A stretch of 43,872 nt of DNA from an uncultured Lachnospiraceae bacterium (lineage in GTDB: Bacteria > Bacillota > Clostridia > Lachnospirales > Lachnospiraceae), in assembly GCA_944383965.1 (NCBI GenBank), contig CALWRQ010000009.1, forward strand, positions 1 to 43,872. Reading direction: 5' to 3'. The translations under genes were made by a program, and so were the position numbers. Positions 16,913 to 25,481 of the stretch are shown one piece after another. Every line of letters begins with the position of its first letter. Within the stretch, counting starts at the first letter, position 1. Under the pieces are notes generated by a model, which was given only the letters and a program-made list of their open reading frames with translations, was not told where the DNA came from and did no database searches.

Positions 16913-18355
16913 TCAGTACGTATCCAGCGGCGGCTTCACAGAATCCGGAAGAGGACACTCATACTTTCCGCCATTCCTGACTGCAACTTCTTCCTTGGCC
17001 CTGCGGATCACATCCGGCTGTTCCATGGTTCTCACACAGCAAAGCGCCAGAACTTTTGCCGCCGTAAGAAGGCCTTTATGGGCCAGAGGGCTGCAGGACT
17101 GGGCTGTCATCTGCCAGGTATGGCCCACATTTCCCACACAGGCAGTAGCCACCTGCAGATTCAGCGTAGGCACCGCATATCCCACATCTCCCACGTCCGT
17201 GGAACCGGCCTGAAGCCGGATCTTATCCGGATCAAACGAGTGAATCTCGCTGTCCAGCGGAGCGTTCAGGATCTCTTCTACCCGGTCTGCTCCGTAAAGA
17301 GCCGCCGCTGTCCGGCGGATTCCTGCCTTTGTTTCCTCATTATAAGTATCCAGGAAGGACTTTGCCAGGCGGTAGTCCTCATCTGTCCATTTCGGAGCAC
17401 CGATCTCCTTCATGCATCCGTCTGCTACGGCAGCCAGGGCGTTGTTAGGCAGGTATTCCGTAAACGCCATGGCCAGCTCACATTCCATGGTCGTCCCGGT
17501 CATGATGGCTGCTCCTCTGGCCACCTCCTTTACCCGTTCGAACAGCTCTTTTACCTGATAGACATAGGGAGCTCTTACCTCGTAGCGCACGCAGGCATGA
17601 TCCTGGACCACGTTGGGAGCAGTTCCGCCCGTATCGATATAAGCATAGTGGATCCTGGCTTCCGGAATCACATGCTCTCTCAAGTAATTGCAGCCCACGC
17701 TCATAAGTTCACAGGCGTCCAGCGCACTTCTTCCCAGATAAGGTGTGGAACCCGCATGGGAAGATATTCCGCTGAAGCGGAAGTTCGCTCCCATAATCGC
17801 ATTGGAATGGACGGCTTCTACCTGGTTTACTGTGGCCGGATGCCACGTATATACAAAATCCACTCCGTCAAAAACACCGGCTCTGGCCATGAACTGCTTG
17901 GAACCGGCTCCCTCCTCTGCCGGACAGCCGAAATAAATCACCGTACCGCTTTTTCCGGTCTCCATCAGGTATTCCTTCACCGCCACAGCGGCAGCCAGCG
18001 CGCCGGTTCCCAGAGCGCAGTGACCGCATCCGTGTCCTGCTCCGCCCGGTTCTGTCTCTTCCTTTACTGCCGTCCCCGCCTTCTGGCTCAGTCCTGCCAG
18101 TGCATCGTATTCTCCCAGGATTCCCATCACCGGCTTTCCGTCTCCCTGGCTGTAGGTTCCGGTAAAACAGGTGGGAATTCCAGCCACACCTGTTTCTACC
18201 TGAAACCCCCAGTCTTTGAGCATCCCTTCCAGCCTTTCTGCCGATCGGGTCTCGTGAAACGCCAGCTCTGCATACCCCCATATATCATCGTTTGCCTCCA
18301 CAAACTGCTGCTGATTTGTCTCTATAAATCGTTCGATCCATTCTCTGTCGTTCAT
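16913..18355 (-). CDS. M20 family amidohydrolase, AbgB-like (p-aminobenzoyl-glutamate hydrolase type)
   Basis: 480-residue zinc peptidase of the M20D/AbgB group. The metal-site segments are GILGEYDALAGLSQ, GGAGHGCGHCALGTGALAAA and FGCPAEEGAGSK; the dimerisation domain is in the middle and AGSTDVGDVGY is near the C-terminus. AbgB relatives cleave the glutamate of p-aminobenzoyl-glutamate (folate breakdown) or other N-acyl amino acids. It is the last gene after a binding protein and permease, 15 bases downstream of the permease, so the substrate is probably imported by that transporter. Exact substrate unknown. Confidence 0.85.
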   Translation of the reverse strand: MNDREWIERFIETNQQQFVEANDDIWGYAELAFHETRSAERLEGMLKDWGFQVETGVAGIPTCFTGTYSQGDGKPVMGILGEYDALAGLSQKAGTAVKEETEPGGAGHGCGHCALGTGALAAAVAVKEYLMETGKSGTVIYFGCPAEEGAGSKQFMARAGVFDGVDFVYTWHPATVNQVEAVHSNAIMGANFRFSGISSHAGSTPYLGRSALDACELMSVGCNYLREHVIPEARIHYAYIDTGGTAPNVVQDHACVRYEVRAPYVYQVKELFERVKEVARGAAIMTGTTMECELAMAFTEYLPNNALAAVADGCMKEIGAPKWTDEDYRLAKSFLDTYNEETKAGIRRTAAALYGADRVEEILNAPLDSEIHSFDPDKIRLQAGSTDVGDVGYAVPTLNLQVATACVGNVGHTWQMTAQSCSPLAHKGLLTAAKVLALCCVRTMEQPDVIRRAKEEVAVRNGGKYECPLPDSVKPPLDTY

Positions 18356-18370
18356 ACGCTTCTCCTTCCG

Positions 18371-19036
18371 TCATCCCTCGCTCAGCCGCATCCGGTATTC
18401 CATCATATTTACTGCCTGGGACAGAACCGTGGTCACCAGCAGGTAGATCAGCCCGGCGATTACGATAGGTTCAATCGGAACGTAGGTAGCTGCCAGCACT
18501 GTTTTGTAGGATGTGGTCAGCTCATTGATAAAGAATACGGAAGCTAAGGAAACCTGTTTGATCATATTTACAAATTCATTGCCCAATGCCGGAAGGATAT
18601 TCCGGATTGCCTGAGGGAGCACCACCTTTCTCATCGCCTGCGCACCGGTAAGTCCCAGGCTTCTGGCCGCCTCCAGCTGACCGGAGTCTACTGCCTGAAT
18701 GCCCGCCCGGATGATTTCTGCCACATAAGCGCCGGAATTCACGATCAGAGCAATAATAATGCAGGCCACATCAGAAATCTCAAAAGGAAGGACCCGGGGA
18801 AGAAGGATCCAGAAGAAATACAGCTGCAGAAGAATCGGAGTCCCTCTCAGGATCCAGATATACCCCTTCACAAACCATTCCATCGGCCGGACTTTTGACA
18901 TACGCATCAGGGCCAGAGCTGTTCCCAGAGCACTTCCCGCCACGATGGTGATCCCGGCCAGACACAGAGTGCCGGCCAGCCCCTGAACATATACATATCC
19001 ATATTTGGATAAAATCTTAAAGATCGTTTCAATCAT
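18371..19036 (-). CDS. Polar amino-acid ABC transporter permease (HisM/GlnP type)
   Basis: 221-residue integral membrane permease with about five transmembrane segments. The EAA loop is EAARSLGLTGAQAMRKVVLPQAIRNILPALGNEF (family consensus, split here: EAARSLGLTG, then AMRKVVLPQAIRNILP). The N-terminal GLAGTLCLAGITIVAGSALG start is typical. It lies between its binding protein and the amidohydrolase. Only one permease and no ATPase gene are in the operon, so it probably works as a homodimer with an ATPase encoded elsewhere. Confidence 0.92.
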   Translation of the reverse strand: MIETIFKILSKYGYVYVQGLAGTLCLAGITIVAGSALGTALALMRMSKVRPMEWFVKGYIWILRGTPILLQLYFFWILLPRVLPFEISDVACIIIALIVNSGAYVAEIIRAGIQAVDSGQLEAARSLGLTGAQAMRKVVLPQAIRNILPALGNEFVNMIKQVSLASVFFINELTTSYKTVLAATYVPIEPIVIAGLIYLLVTTVLSQAVNMMEYRMRLSEG

Positions 19037-19047
19037 GGCGCTCCTCC

Positions 19048-19986
19048 TTAACTGATCCCCAGGCTTGCCGCATACTGGGAATATTCTTCATACCACTGCT
19101 TATACAGCCCCTCTTCTGTCATCTGATCAATGATCCGGTTGACTTCATCCAGAAGTTCTGTTTCCCCCTTTTTCATTCCGATCCGGGTACCCTGAGTGGA
19201 TTCATCCACCACAAACCGGAAATCCTGGATCATGGTCATGCCGCAGTCAGGATTGGCTTCCAGATAAAGTTCTGCCGTCGCCGCTGCTGTAATACATGCG
19301 TCTGCCTTTCCTTCCTGAACCATCAGAAAGCCATCCGTGGTGGCGGAAACTCTCTTTGCTTCCTTATAGGACGGAACCTGCTCCTGAAGGAATACTTCCT
19401 GAAGGGAGCCGCTCTGGACCACTACGGTCTTATCCGCCAGATCATCTGCCGTTTGGATCTCATCCGTATCTTCATCCCGGACCAGCAGGCCGTACCATAC
19501 GGTTTCCTCGTCATAATAATATCCCTTGGAAAGCTCCATGGCCTCTGCTCTCGCCGGCGTGTAAGCCAGTGCGGAAATCGCCATATCATATTTCCCTTCC
19601 GTCACGCTGCTGAGTACCGCTGTAAAATCCAGAGGAACGATCCTGCATTCCACTCCCAGTGCATCTGCAATGTAGTGTGCCAGTTCAATATCCGAGCCAA
19701 CGTATTTTTCGTCTCCCTGTTTTGACGGATCGATGAACTCGTTGGGTGCAAAATACGGCTCCGTGGCCACCTCCAGATATCCTCTTTCTTTGATCTGTTC
19801 CAGCCGGTTCTTACCCGTATCTGCCGTTTTCTCCGTCTCCGCAGCGGACATCAGTCCTTCCTCTCCGCCCGCCGGCGTCTCTACCGTTCCCAATGCAGAG
19901 CATCCGCTCATCAGCAGAGCTGCTGTTGCTGCAGCTGCAGCCGTCCATCTGATTCTCCATCTATCTGCCGTCCATCTCTTTTTCAT
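19048..19986 (-). CDS. Amino-acid-type ABC transporter substrate-binding lipoprotein
   Basis: 312-residue SBP_bac_3 family protein anchored at the outer membrane face by a lipobox (LLMSGC, Cys29) after a charged, Ala-rich signal. The mature part begins with the family pattern KERGYLEVATEPYFAPNEF and contains YVGSDIELAHYIADALGVE and YDMAISALAYTPARAEAM. Ligand is probably a polar amino acid or a small N-acyl amino acid given the downstream M20 hydrolase. It is the first gene after the promoter at 20047-20075. Confidence 0.92.
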   Translation of the reverse strand: MKKRWTADRWRIRWTAAAAATAALLMSGCSALGTVETPAGGEEGLMSAAETEKTADTGKNRLEQIKERGYLEVATEPYFAPNEFIDPSKQGDEKYVGSDIELAHYIADALGVECRIVPLDFTAVLSSVTEGKYDMAISALAYTPARAEAMELSKGYYYDEETVWYGLLVRDEDTDEIQTADDLADKTVVVQSGSLQEVFLQEQVPSYKEAKRVSATTDGFLMVQEGKADACITAAATAELYLEANPDCGMTMIQDFRFVVDESTQGTRIGMKKGETELLDEVNRIIDQMTEEGLYKQWYEEYSQYAASLGIS

Positions 19987-20046
19987 ACTTGACCCTCCAT
20001 GTGGGACCGGTTCCTCTCGGTCACTTTATCGTGCTAATATGGTAGC

Positions 20047-20075
20047 ATTATAAAATATCATTTTGATTCTGTCAA
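20047..20075 (-). promoter_or_regulatory. Promoter of the binding protein-permease-M20 operon
   Basis: Consensus TTGACA (20075-20070), 17-base spacer, TATAAT (20052-20047) on minus. The 5' leader contains a small hairpin (GACCG / CGGTC with an 8-base loop) near the ribosome site. Confidence 0.87.
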
Positions 20076-20104
20076 CTGCATTTTTCAAAAGTTTTTCCGG
20101 ACAG

Positions 20105-20142
20105 AAAAATGCCGCGGAAAAAAGCAGTCTTTTTTCCGCGGC
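20105..20142 (-). terminator. Terminator after the AICAR transformylase gene
   Basis: Long stem GCCGCGGAAAAAAG / CTTTTTTCCGCGGC (20111-20124 with 20129-20142, loop of 4) followed on the minus strand by TTTTT. It separates the purine operon from the next promoter. Confidence 0.85.
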
Positions 20143-20169
20143 ACTTTACCGTATTTTCCGTCAGACAGA

Positions 20170-21348
20170 TCAATGATGGAACAGGCGGATCCCCGTAAAC
20201 GCCATAGCCATGCCGTAGCGATTGCAGGTTTCGATCACATTGTCATCCCTTACGGATCCTCCGGGCTCGGCGATGTACTTAACCCCGCTCTTATAAGCAC
20301 GGTCAATGTTGTCTCCGAACGGGAAGAATGCATCCGATCCAAGAGCAACATCCTGCATCTGATCCAGCCATGCTCTCTTCTCCTCCCTTGTAAATACAGG
20401 GGGCTTTACTTTGAAAATCTTCTCCCATCTCCCGTCAGCCAGCACATCCATGTATTCCTCACCGATATATACGTCGATGGCATTGTCTCTGTCTGCTCTC
20501 TTGATCCCGTCTACAAACTGCAGACCCAGTACCTGAGGAGCCTGCCGAAGGAACCAGTTATCTGCCTTCTGGCCGGCCAGTCTGGTACAGTGTACTCTGG
20601 ACTGCTGTCCGGCGCCGATACCGATGGCCTGGCCGCCCTTCACATAGCAGACGGAATTGGACTGGGTATATTTCAGGGTGATCAGAGAGATCATCAGATC
20701 AATCTTGGCAGAATCGGGGATCTCCTTATTTTCCGTCACCACATTGGAAAGAAGCTCACGGTTAATGGCCAGTTCATTTCTTCCCTGTTCAAAGGTGATT
20801 CCGAATACCTGCTTATGCTCAACAGGAGCGGGACGGTAATCAGGATCGATCTGGATCACATTATAATTTCCGTTCTTTTTGCTCTTTAAGATTTCCAGAG
20901 CTTCCGGCTCATATCCGGGAGCGATCACGCCATCGGATACTTCCCTTTTGATGATTCTGGCCGTATCGGCATCACACACATCAGACAGGGAAATGAAATC
21001 TCCGAATGAAGACATCCGGTCCGCTCCTCTGGCCCTGGCGTAGGCGCAGGCCAGGGGAGAAAGATCTCCCATATCGTCCACCCAGTAGATTTTTCTCAGC
21101 GTATCATCCAGCGGCAGTCCTACGGCAGCACCTGCAGGGGATACATGCTTGAAGGAGGCAGCAGCAGGAAGCCCTGTCGCTTCCTTCAGTTCCCGTACCA
21201 GCTGCCAGCCATTGAAAGCATCCAGAAAATTGATATAACCAGGTTTTCCGCAGAGCACCTGAATGGGAAGATCTCTGTCTCCTTCCATATAAATGCGGGA
21301 AGGCTTCTGATTGGGATTGCAGCCATACTTTAACTCCAGTTCTTTCAT
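20170..21348 (-). CDS. purH: AICAR transformylase (PurH C-terminal type, stand-alone)
   Basis: 392-residue phosphoribosylaminoimidazolecarboxamide formyltransferase that transfers a formyl group from 10-formyl-THF to AICAR. It corresponds to the transformylase half of PurH: KYGCNPNQKPSRIY, SFKHVSPAGAAVGLPL, YTQSNSVCYVKGGQ, IGIGAGQQSRVHC and GSDAFFPFGDNIDRA. The N-terminal IMP cyclohydrolase domain of bifunctional PurH is absent; that step is supplied by the PurO-type gene 13 bases upstream. The two genes therefore complete purine synthesis to IMP as separate proteins. Confidence 0.92.
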   Translation of the reverse strand: MKELELKYGCNPNQKPSRIYMEGDRDLPIQVLCGKPGYINFLDAFNGWQLVRELKEATGLPAAASFKHVSPAGAAVGLPLDDTLRKIYWVDDMGDLSPLACAYARARGADRMSSFGDFISLSDVCDADTARIIKREVSDGVIAPGYEPEALEILKSKKNGNYNVIQIDPDYRPAPVEHKQVFGITFEQGRNELAINRELLSNVVTENKEIPDSAKIDLMISLITLKYTQSNSVCYVKGGQAIGIGAGQQSRVHCTRLAGQKADNWFLRQAPQVLGLQFVDGIKRADRDNAIDVYIGEEYMDVLADGRWEKIFKVKPPVFTREEKRAWLDQMQDVALGSDAFFPFGDNIDRAYKSGVKYIAEPGGSVRDDNVIETCNRYGMAMAFTGIRLFHH

Positions 21349-21361
21349 TTTCTTTTCCTCC

Positions 21362-22075
21362 TTACCGGTTCTTGTTCACGATTCTGGTCTCATAGGTTCC
21401 TGTTTCAATATCAATATAGCGTACAAACAGAGATACCTTGTTTTCCTCATTCAGACTGTTCCAAAGAAGATCTGCAAAGCTGTCAATATCATCCGGAATT
21501 GCCACCCGTTTCGGCTCTCCTTCAAAGCTGGGAAGGGGGTTGCCGTCATGCATATAGGTATGGATGAACCGTCCCTCTCCGTTCAGGGGATTTTCGTAGG
21601 CGTAGGTAAAACGGCTGCAGCTCTCCGGGTTTCCGTTGCTGCTCTTTAAAATGGACAGAGCATAATTATATTTTCCGTTTTCAATATGCATGATTCCGGA
21701 TATCCTGGGCGTGTAGTTAGGACCGTCCGGCTCAAATTCCCGGCTGCGGAGAGACTGTTCAAATGTCAGCTGCCGGTCCATTCCTTCATAAATGGTATCC
21801 GTCTGGTCTCCATTGGTCACAATCGTCTTGTTTCCCAGTACCCGTACCGGAGCGTAGATGATCAGGCTGGGATCCGTAAGCTTGGCCGGGTCAAAAGCCT
21901 GGGTACGGATTCCCTGCCCGTCTTCCACAAACACCCGGTTGCGGCTGTTTTCGCTTCTTCCCATAATAAAGTAAGCGGCTGCCGCTTTCTTTCCGTCCAT
22001 TGTCTTTCCGATAACGATTCCCCGTCCCGGATAAGCGTTCGACTTCAGTTCCTGCTCCATTGATACGATTTCCAT
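21362..22075 (-). CDS. purO: IMP cyclohydrolase, PurO type
   Basis: 237-residue protein of the PurO family (archaeal-type IMP cyclohydrolase, also in Clostridia), closing the FAICAR ring to IMP. Family features are the N-terminal YPGRGIVIGKTMDGKKAAAAY, the RNRVFVEDG segment and the central NYTPRISGIMHIENGKYNYA. The start at 22075 has an AGGAGG site; the open frame further upstream runs through the riboswitch. It is under the ZTP riboswitch and followed directly by the AICAR transformylase. Confidence 0.9.
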   Translation of the reverse strand: MEIVSMEQELKSNAYPGRGIVIGKTMDGKKAAAAYFIMGRSENSRNRVFVEDGQGIRTQAFDPAKLTDPSLIIYAPVRVLGNKTIVTNGDQTDTIYEGMDRQLTFEQSLRSREFEPDGPNYTPRISGIMHIENGKYNYALSILKSSNGNPESCSRFTYAYENPLNGEGRFIHTYMHDGNPLPSFEGEPKRVAIPDDIDSFADLLWNSLNEENKVSLFVRYIDIETGTYETRIVNKNR

Positions 22076-22121
22076 GCGTATACCTCCTGATTTTCCTTTT
22101 CCGAAAGACTGTCCGCAAAAC

Positions 22122-22172
22122 AAAAAACCGTCCGGACAGCCTATGGATATTCCATGATGCTGCCCAGACGGT
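22122..22172 (-). terminator. ZTP riboswitch terminator
   Basis: ACCGTCTGGGCAGC (22172-22159) pairs with GCTGTCCGGACGGT (22140-22127) with a few internal mismatches, followed by TTTTTT. It contains the aptamer's CUGGGCA element. Confidence 0.88.
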
Positions 22173-22238
22173 CGACATTTCTGCTTCCACGTGCTCCCTG
22201 TGGTTCCACCACTATCCGTCAGTTGCACGTCCTAATGT
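22122..22238 (-). promoter_or_regulatory. ZTP (pfl) riboswitch with expression-platform terminator
   Basis: The minus strand carries the conserved ZTP/ZMP aptamer: an ACGTGCAACTGACGG start, GTGGTGGAACCAC, AGGGAGCACGT and the hallmark CGACCGTCTGGGCA (~22174-22161). The last element is also the 5' arm of the terminator, so ligand binding at high ZMP/ZTP (10-formyl-THF shortage) should prevent termination. It fits the downstream genes, which act on AICAR (ZMP) and its product. Confidence 0.92.
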
Positions 22239-22239
22239 T

Positions 22240-22268
22240 ATCTTATCCCATGCATTCGAAAAAAGCAA
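22240..22268 (-). promoter_or_regulatory. Promoter of the ZTP riboswitch-purO-purH unit
   Basis: TTGCTT (22268-22263), 17-base spacer, TAAGAT (22245-22240) on minus, just after the stop of the FtsX-type permease. Non-consensus but correctly spaced for the riboswitch 5' end. Confidence 0.6.
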
Positions 22269-22288
22269 GTATTTTTCCAAAGACAACC

Positions 22289-23656
22289 TTATTCATTCCG
22301 TATGGCGGAAAGGGCAGAAAGTTTCATGGCTTTTACTGCCGGGAAAAATCCGGCCACCATTCCCACCACAACCGCAAAGACCAGAGCTGCAGCAGCCAGC
22401 CATGGAGGAATGCGGGAAATGCTTCCGTCCATTCCTCCCATTCCCATCATCATCTGTGTCACTGCCGGAAGATGATTCATCAGATAGGACAGAGAATAGC
22501 TGAGTATCAGACCGATCACGCCTCCCATCAGTCCGATGAAGCCGGACTCCATCAGAAACATGTTTCTGATGTTCCCCATATCACAGCCCAGCACCTTCAT
22601 CACTCCGATCTCCTTGGTTCTCTCGTAGATGGACATCATCATGGTATTGGCGATTCCGATCGCCGCTACAAACAGGGATACGGCGCCGATTCCGCCCAGC
22701 ACCATCTGGGTCATCTGAGACTGCTTTTTATTCTGTTCCATCCATTCGGAATTGCTGCTTGCCTGAAAGCCCATATCGCTGATCGCTGTCTGGACTTCCT
22801 TTACATGGTCAATGGAATCCACATAGACTACTGCATTGCTGTAAATAAAATAGGGATAGGGTTTTCCCTTCTTATTCGTAGGCTGACCGGGAATCACTCC
22901 TTTTTTGAAAATCTTCTTCAGCTGCGTCTTCAGCGCTTCCAGATCTGTGTAGACTTCCCAGGAATACTGATTGTAATCGTTTTCGCCGCCTTCCACGATT
23001 CCTGCTACAGGGACAAGATACTTTTTCGGCGCCTTTACAGCCGTTCCGTCAGTGCCTGTTCCTCCGTTCATGGACTGATAGTAGGCATCCATATCATAGA
23101 TCACGAAAATCGGCTTCCCCATAAGATCCACATCGGGAAGCTCACCGGTCTCATAATAACTGCCTCCCCGTTTCCCGTTGGAAAAATTCTGCAGCACCAT
23201 ATTTCCGAAAAGCAGCTCCACTTCGCTGCCATCCATTTTCGGATGCCTTCCCTCACCCACCGGAATCTGTTCCATATAGTCTTCCGTTACACCTACCAGG
23301 TTTACATAGCTGGCGGTATACTGGCCCTGGCGCATCATCACGCTCACGTTCAGCAGCGGAGAAACACCGTCCACATACTCCATCTGCCGGAACTGTTCGA
23401 TAATCTCATCGGTCATGTACACCGGATCCTGTCCGCCTTCCGGCTGAGAGTAGGTATCGCAGTAAACATTGATGGCGGTCATGCTTCCGTAGGACTCCAT
23501 CAGCTCCATCTGCATTTCACTCATTCCGATTCCCAGAGACATCATCACCACGATGGATGCCGTTCCGACGATAACCCCCAGAACCGTAAGGGCGGTCCTC
23601 AGCTTTCTTCGTCTCAGATTGTTTATGCTCATGACCAGAAGGTCAAGAAATCTCAT
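22289..23656 (-). CDS. ABC transporter permease, MacB/FtsX family
   Basis: 455 residues: one N-terminal membrane helix (TALTVLGVIVGTASIVVMM, ~20-40), a large extracytoplasmic MacB-type periplasmic-core domain (~45-320), then three C-terminal helices of the FtsX domain. Just after the second helix is the coupling segment YERTKEIGVMKVLGC. Such permeases pair with LolD/MacB-type ATPases and move or release envelope substrates by mechanotransmission rather than import. It overlaps the end of the preceding gene by 14 bases. The periplasmic-core domain includes glycine/lysine-rich loops. Substrate unknown. Confidence 0.9.
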   Translation of the reverse strand: MRFLDLLVMSINNLRRRKLRTALTVLGVIVGTASIVVMMSLGIGMSEMQMELMESYGSMTAINVYCDTYSQPEGGQDPVYMTDEIIEQFRQMEYVDGVSPLLNVSVMMRQGQYTASYVNLVGVTEDYMEQIPVGEGRHPKMDGSEVELLFGNMVLQNFSNGKRGGSYYETGELPDVDLMGKPIFVIYDMDAYYQSMNGGTGTDGTAVKAPKKYLVPVAGIVEGGENDYNQYSWEVYTDLEALKTQLKKIFKKGVIPGQPTNKKGKPYPYFIYSNAVVYVDSIDHVKEVQTAISDMGFQASSNSEWMEQNKKQSQMTQMVLGGIGAVSLFVAAIGIANTMMMSIYERTKEIGVMKVLGCDMGNIRNMFLMESGFIGLMGGVIGLILSYSLSYLMNHLPAVTQMMMGMGGMDGSISRIPPWLAAAALVFAVVVGMVAGFFPAVKAMKLSALSAIRNE

Positions 23657-25481
23657 CGTCTATCTCCTCTTCCTCCGCCTGCAGCTGTTTTTTCCGTCTC
23701 CGCTTTTTTAACGCCGACAGTCCGGCTCCTCCGCCGATCAGGATCACTGCAGCTCCTATGATGACCGGCACCTTATGTCTGGAAAAGAAGCTCTGCTCCA
23801 CTTCCTCCATGCCGTCCATGCTGCCCACATCAATGGACTCATAATCCATGGGCATCTCTTCCGTGACGAACAGTGTCATTTCTTTTTCCACTTCCGTGAT
23901 CACACCGTCTTCATCTTCATAGGATACGATGATTTTCACTTTTCCGTCATCCATGGTTGGAGCTGCTCCTCTGATCATGGCATCTACGTTTCCTGTTTCT
24001 CCCGGCTTGATATTGCCCACATAAGCCTCCGATGGTTCAATGGAATCCGCCTCAAACCGGGCCGTTACATTATAAAGCGTCACCCGTCCCGTGTTGTTCA
24101 CCGGAAACATGACATTGGATTCCGAGCCTACGGTAATATTGTCCGGCATGACGTCGATCGTACCCGTGCTCAGACGTGGAATCTGTCTTACCGGAATATC
24201 CACTACTACCTTATTTGTGGCGTTTTTAAATTCCGGGCTGTCATAGGTTTCATTGATGGTGAGCGAATAGGATCGCTGATCCACCCCAGATCTGGCTTTC
24301 ATCATGACACGCAGCTCCTTGACCTCTCCCGGTGCCAGGCTGTTCACCGTAAAGGAGGAAGAGCCTGTATCTGTAGTAAAGACGGCGCTGTCAGACACTT
24401 TTTCCGATTCCAGTGAAAACAGGATATTGCTGGCCGGGATTCCGGAGGAAGCATTCTTCATCCGCAGAATCAGCTCGAATTCCTGGCCTGCAATGATGTC
24501 TGCCGGTACCGTCTCAAAGCTGTCCACAATGATTCTGGCCTGGGTACGGTCATTTTCATTAAATTCACCCAGTTCATCCTCTTTATCCTTATTGTGAATT
24601 CTTACGTAAAAGGTCCTTTCGATCTTCAGATAATCCCCTGTGTGAGTAGAATTATCCCGATACTGGATCTGTGCCTTGATGGGATAATAACCGCTGTATG
24701 TATCTTTCTGGATTGCCATGCTGTAATCCAGAGACACGGTTTCTCCCGGATCCACCTTTTCAAATCTTCTGTCATAATTGGCATCGTTGATCTCAAAGGG
24801 ATATTTGGTCTTATCCTCGCTCATCTCCAGGCTGACCACCACGTCGTAGGCAGTAAACGTGCTGGCATTTCTCATATTGATGCTGAAATTCATTACATTG
24901 GGATAGGTGCCGTCAGGAGTGTTCTGCCCCTCTCCCAGGATCATATCCAGATCTCCGGTATCCTCGTCCTCCTCATCGGTGGAAGTGGCCACGCTGACCC
25001 AGATATTCACGTATTCGTCTGCCATGGAAAAATTGTCTCCGAAAGCCTTCACGGGAAAGCAGTAATACCCTTCCTTGATGTCCCGGCGGACTCTGGCGGA
25101 AAGAGTCACATTTCTTGACTTTCCAGCCTTTACCGTCCCCAGCTCCTTCATATTTTCTTCATCGAACATTCCCTTCGTGATCTCGAAAGGAAACTGGAAA
25201 TTGGATTCCAGCGTTTCACTGTCATCCAGAAAATCCACATCATAATTGGAGAATCCGATCTTTACATTTTCCAGATCATAGTCTCCCGTATTTGTAAACT
25301 TGAATGTGATATTGGCCGTCTGCCCCGTCTTGGCCGCCGTGATTTTTTCCACGGAAATAAATTCATTGTCATTCATATTTTTGTACGCTGCCTGAGCTTC
25401 CCCCACACCGGCTGCCGGTACGCTCCCGAAAGCGGCCAGCACAGCCAGGCATCCGATCATCCAACGCTTCCACTTTTTCAC
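23643..25481 (-). CDS. Secreted, membrane-anchored repeat protein (COG1361/CARDB-like) of an ABC exporter
   Basis: 612 residues with an N-terminal signal peptide (GCLAVLAAFGSVPAAGVGEAQA-type, cleavage near residue 32). Several beta-sandwich repeats with NTG and PGE turns follow (e.g. TFKFTNTGDYDLENVKIGFS near the start, LAPGEVKELRV, NIKPGETGNV). A C-terminal transmembrane helix (VPVIIGAAVILIGGGAG, ~575) ends in a basic then acidic tail. This is the COG1361/CARDB-like architecture found with MacB-type transporters in Clostridia. The GTG start immediately follows the ATPase stop (TAAGTG), so translation is coupled. It may act as the extracellular adaptor, replacing the MacA protein of Gram-negatives; that role is inferred. 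Confidence 0.82.
   Translation of the reverse strand: MKKWKRWMIGCLAVLAAFGSVPAAGVGEAQAAYKNMNDNEFISVEKITAAKTGQTANITFKFTNTGDYDLENVKIGFSNYDVDFLDDSETLESNFQFPFEITKGMFDEENMKELGTVKAGKSRNVTLSARVRRDIKEGYYCFPVKAFGDNFSMADEYVNIWVSVATSTDEEDEDTGDLDMILGEGQNTPDGTYPNVMNFSINMRNASTFTAYDVVVSLEMSEDKTKYPFEINDANYDRRFEKVDPGETVSLDYSMAIQKDTYSGYYPIKAQIQYRDNSTHTGDYLKIERTFYVRIHNKDKEDELGEFNENDRTQARIIVDSFETVPADIIAGQEFELILRMKNASSGIPASNILFSLESEKVSDSAVFTTDTGSSSFTVNSLAPGEVKELRVMMKARSGVDQRSYSLTINETYDSPEFKNATNKVVVDIPVRQIPRLSTGTIDVMPDNITVGSESNVMFPVNNTGRVTLYNVTARFEADSIEPSEAYVGNIKPGETGNVDAMIRGAAPTMDDGKVKIIVSYEDEDGVITEVEKEMTLFVTEEMPMDYESIDVGSMDGMEEVEQSFFSRHKVPVIIGAAVILIGGGAGLSALKKRRRKKQLQAEEEEIDDEIS

Noticed and set aside
19987-20046. 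Possible ANTAR-type hairpin in the binding-protein leader
   Set aside because: The GACCG/CGGTC hairpin has an 8-base loop and no terminator overlaps it.
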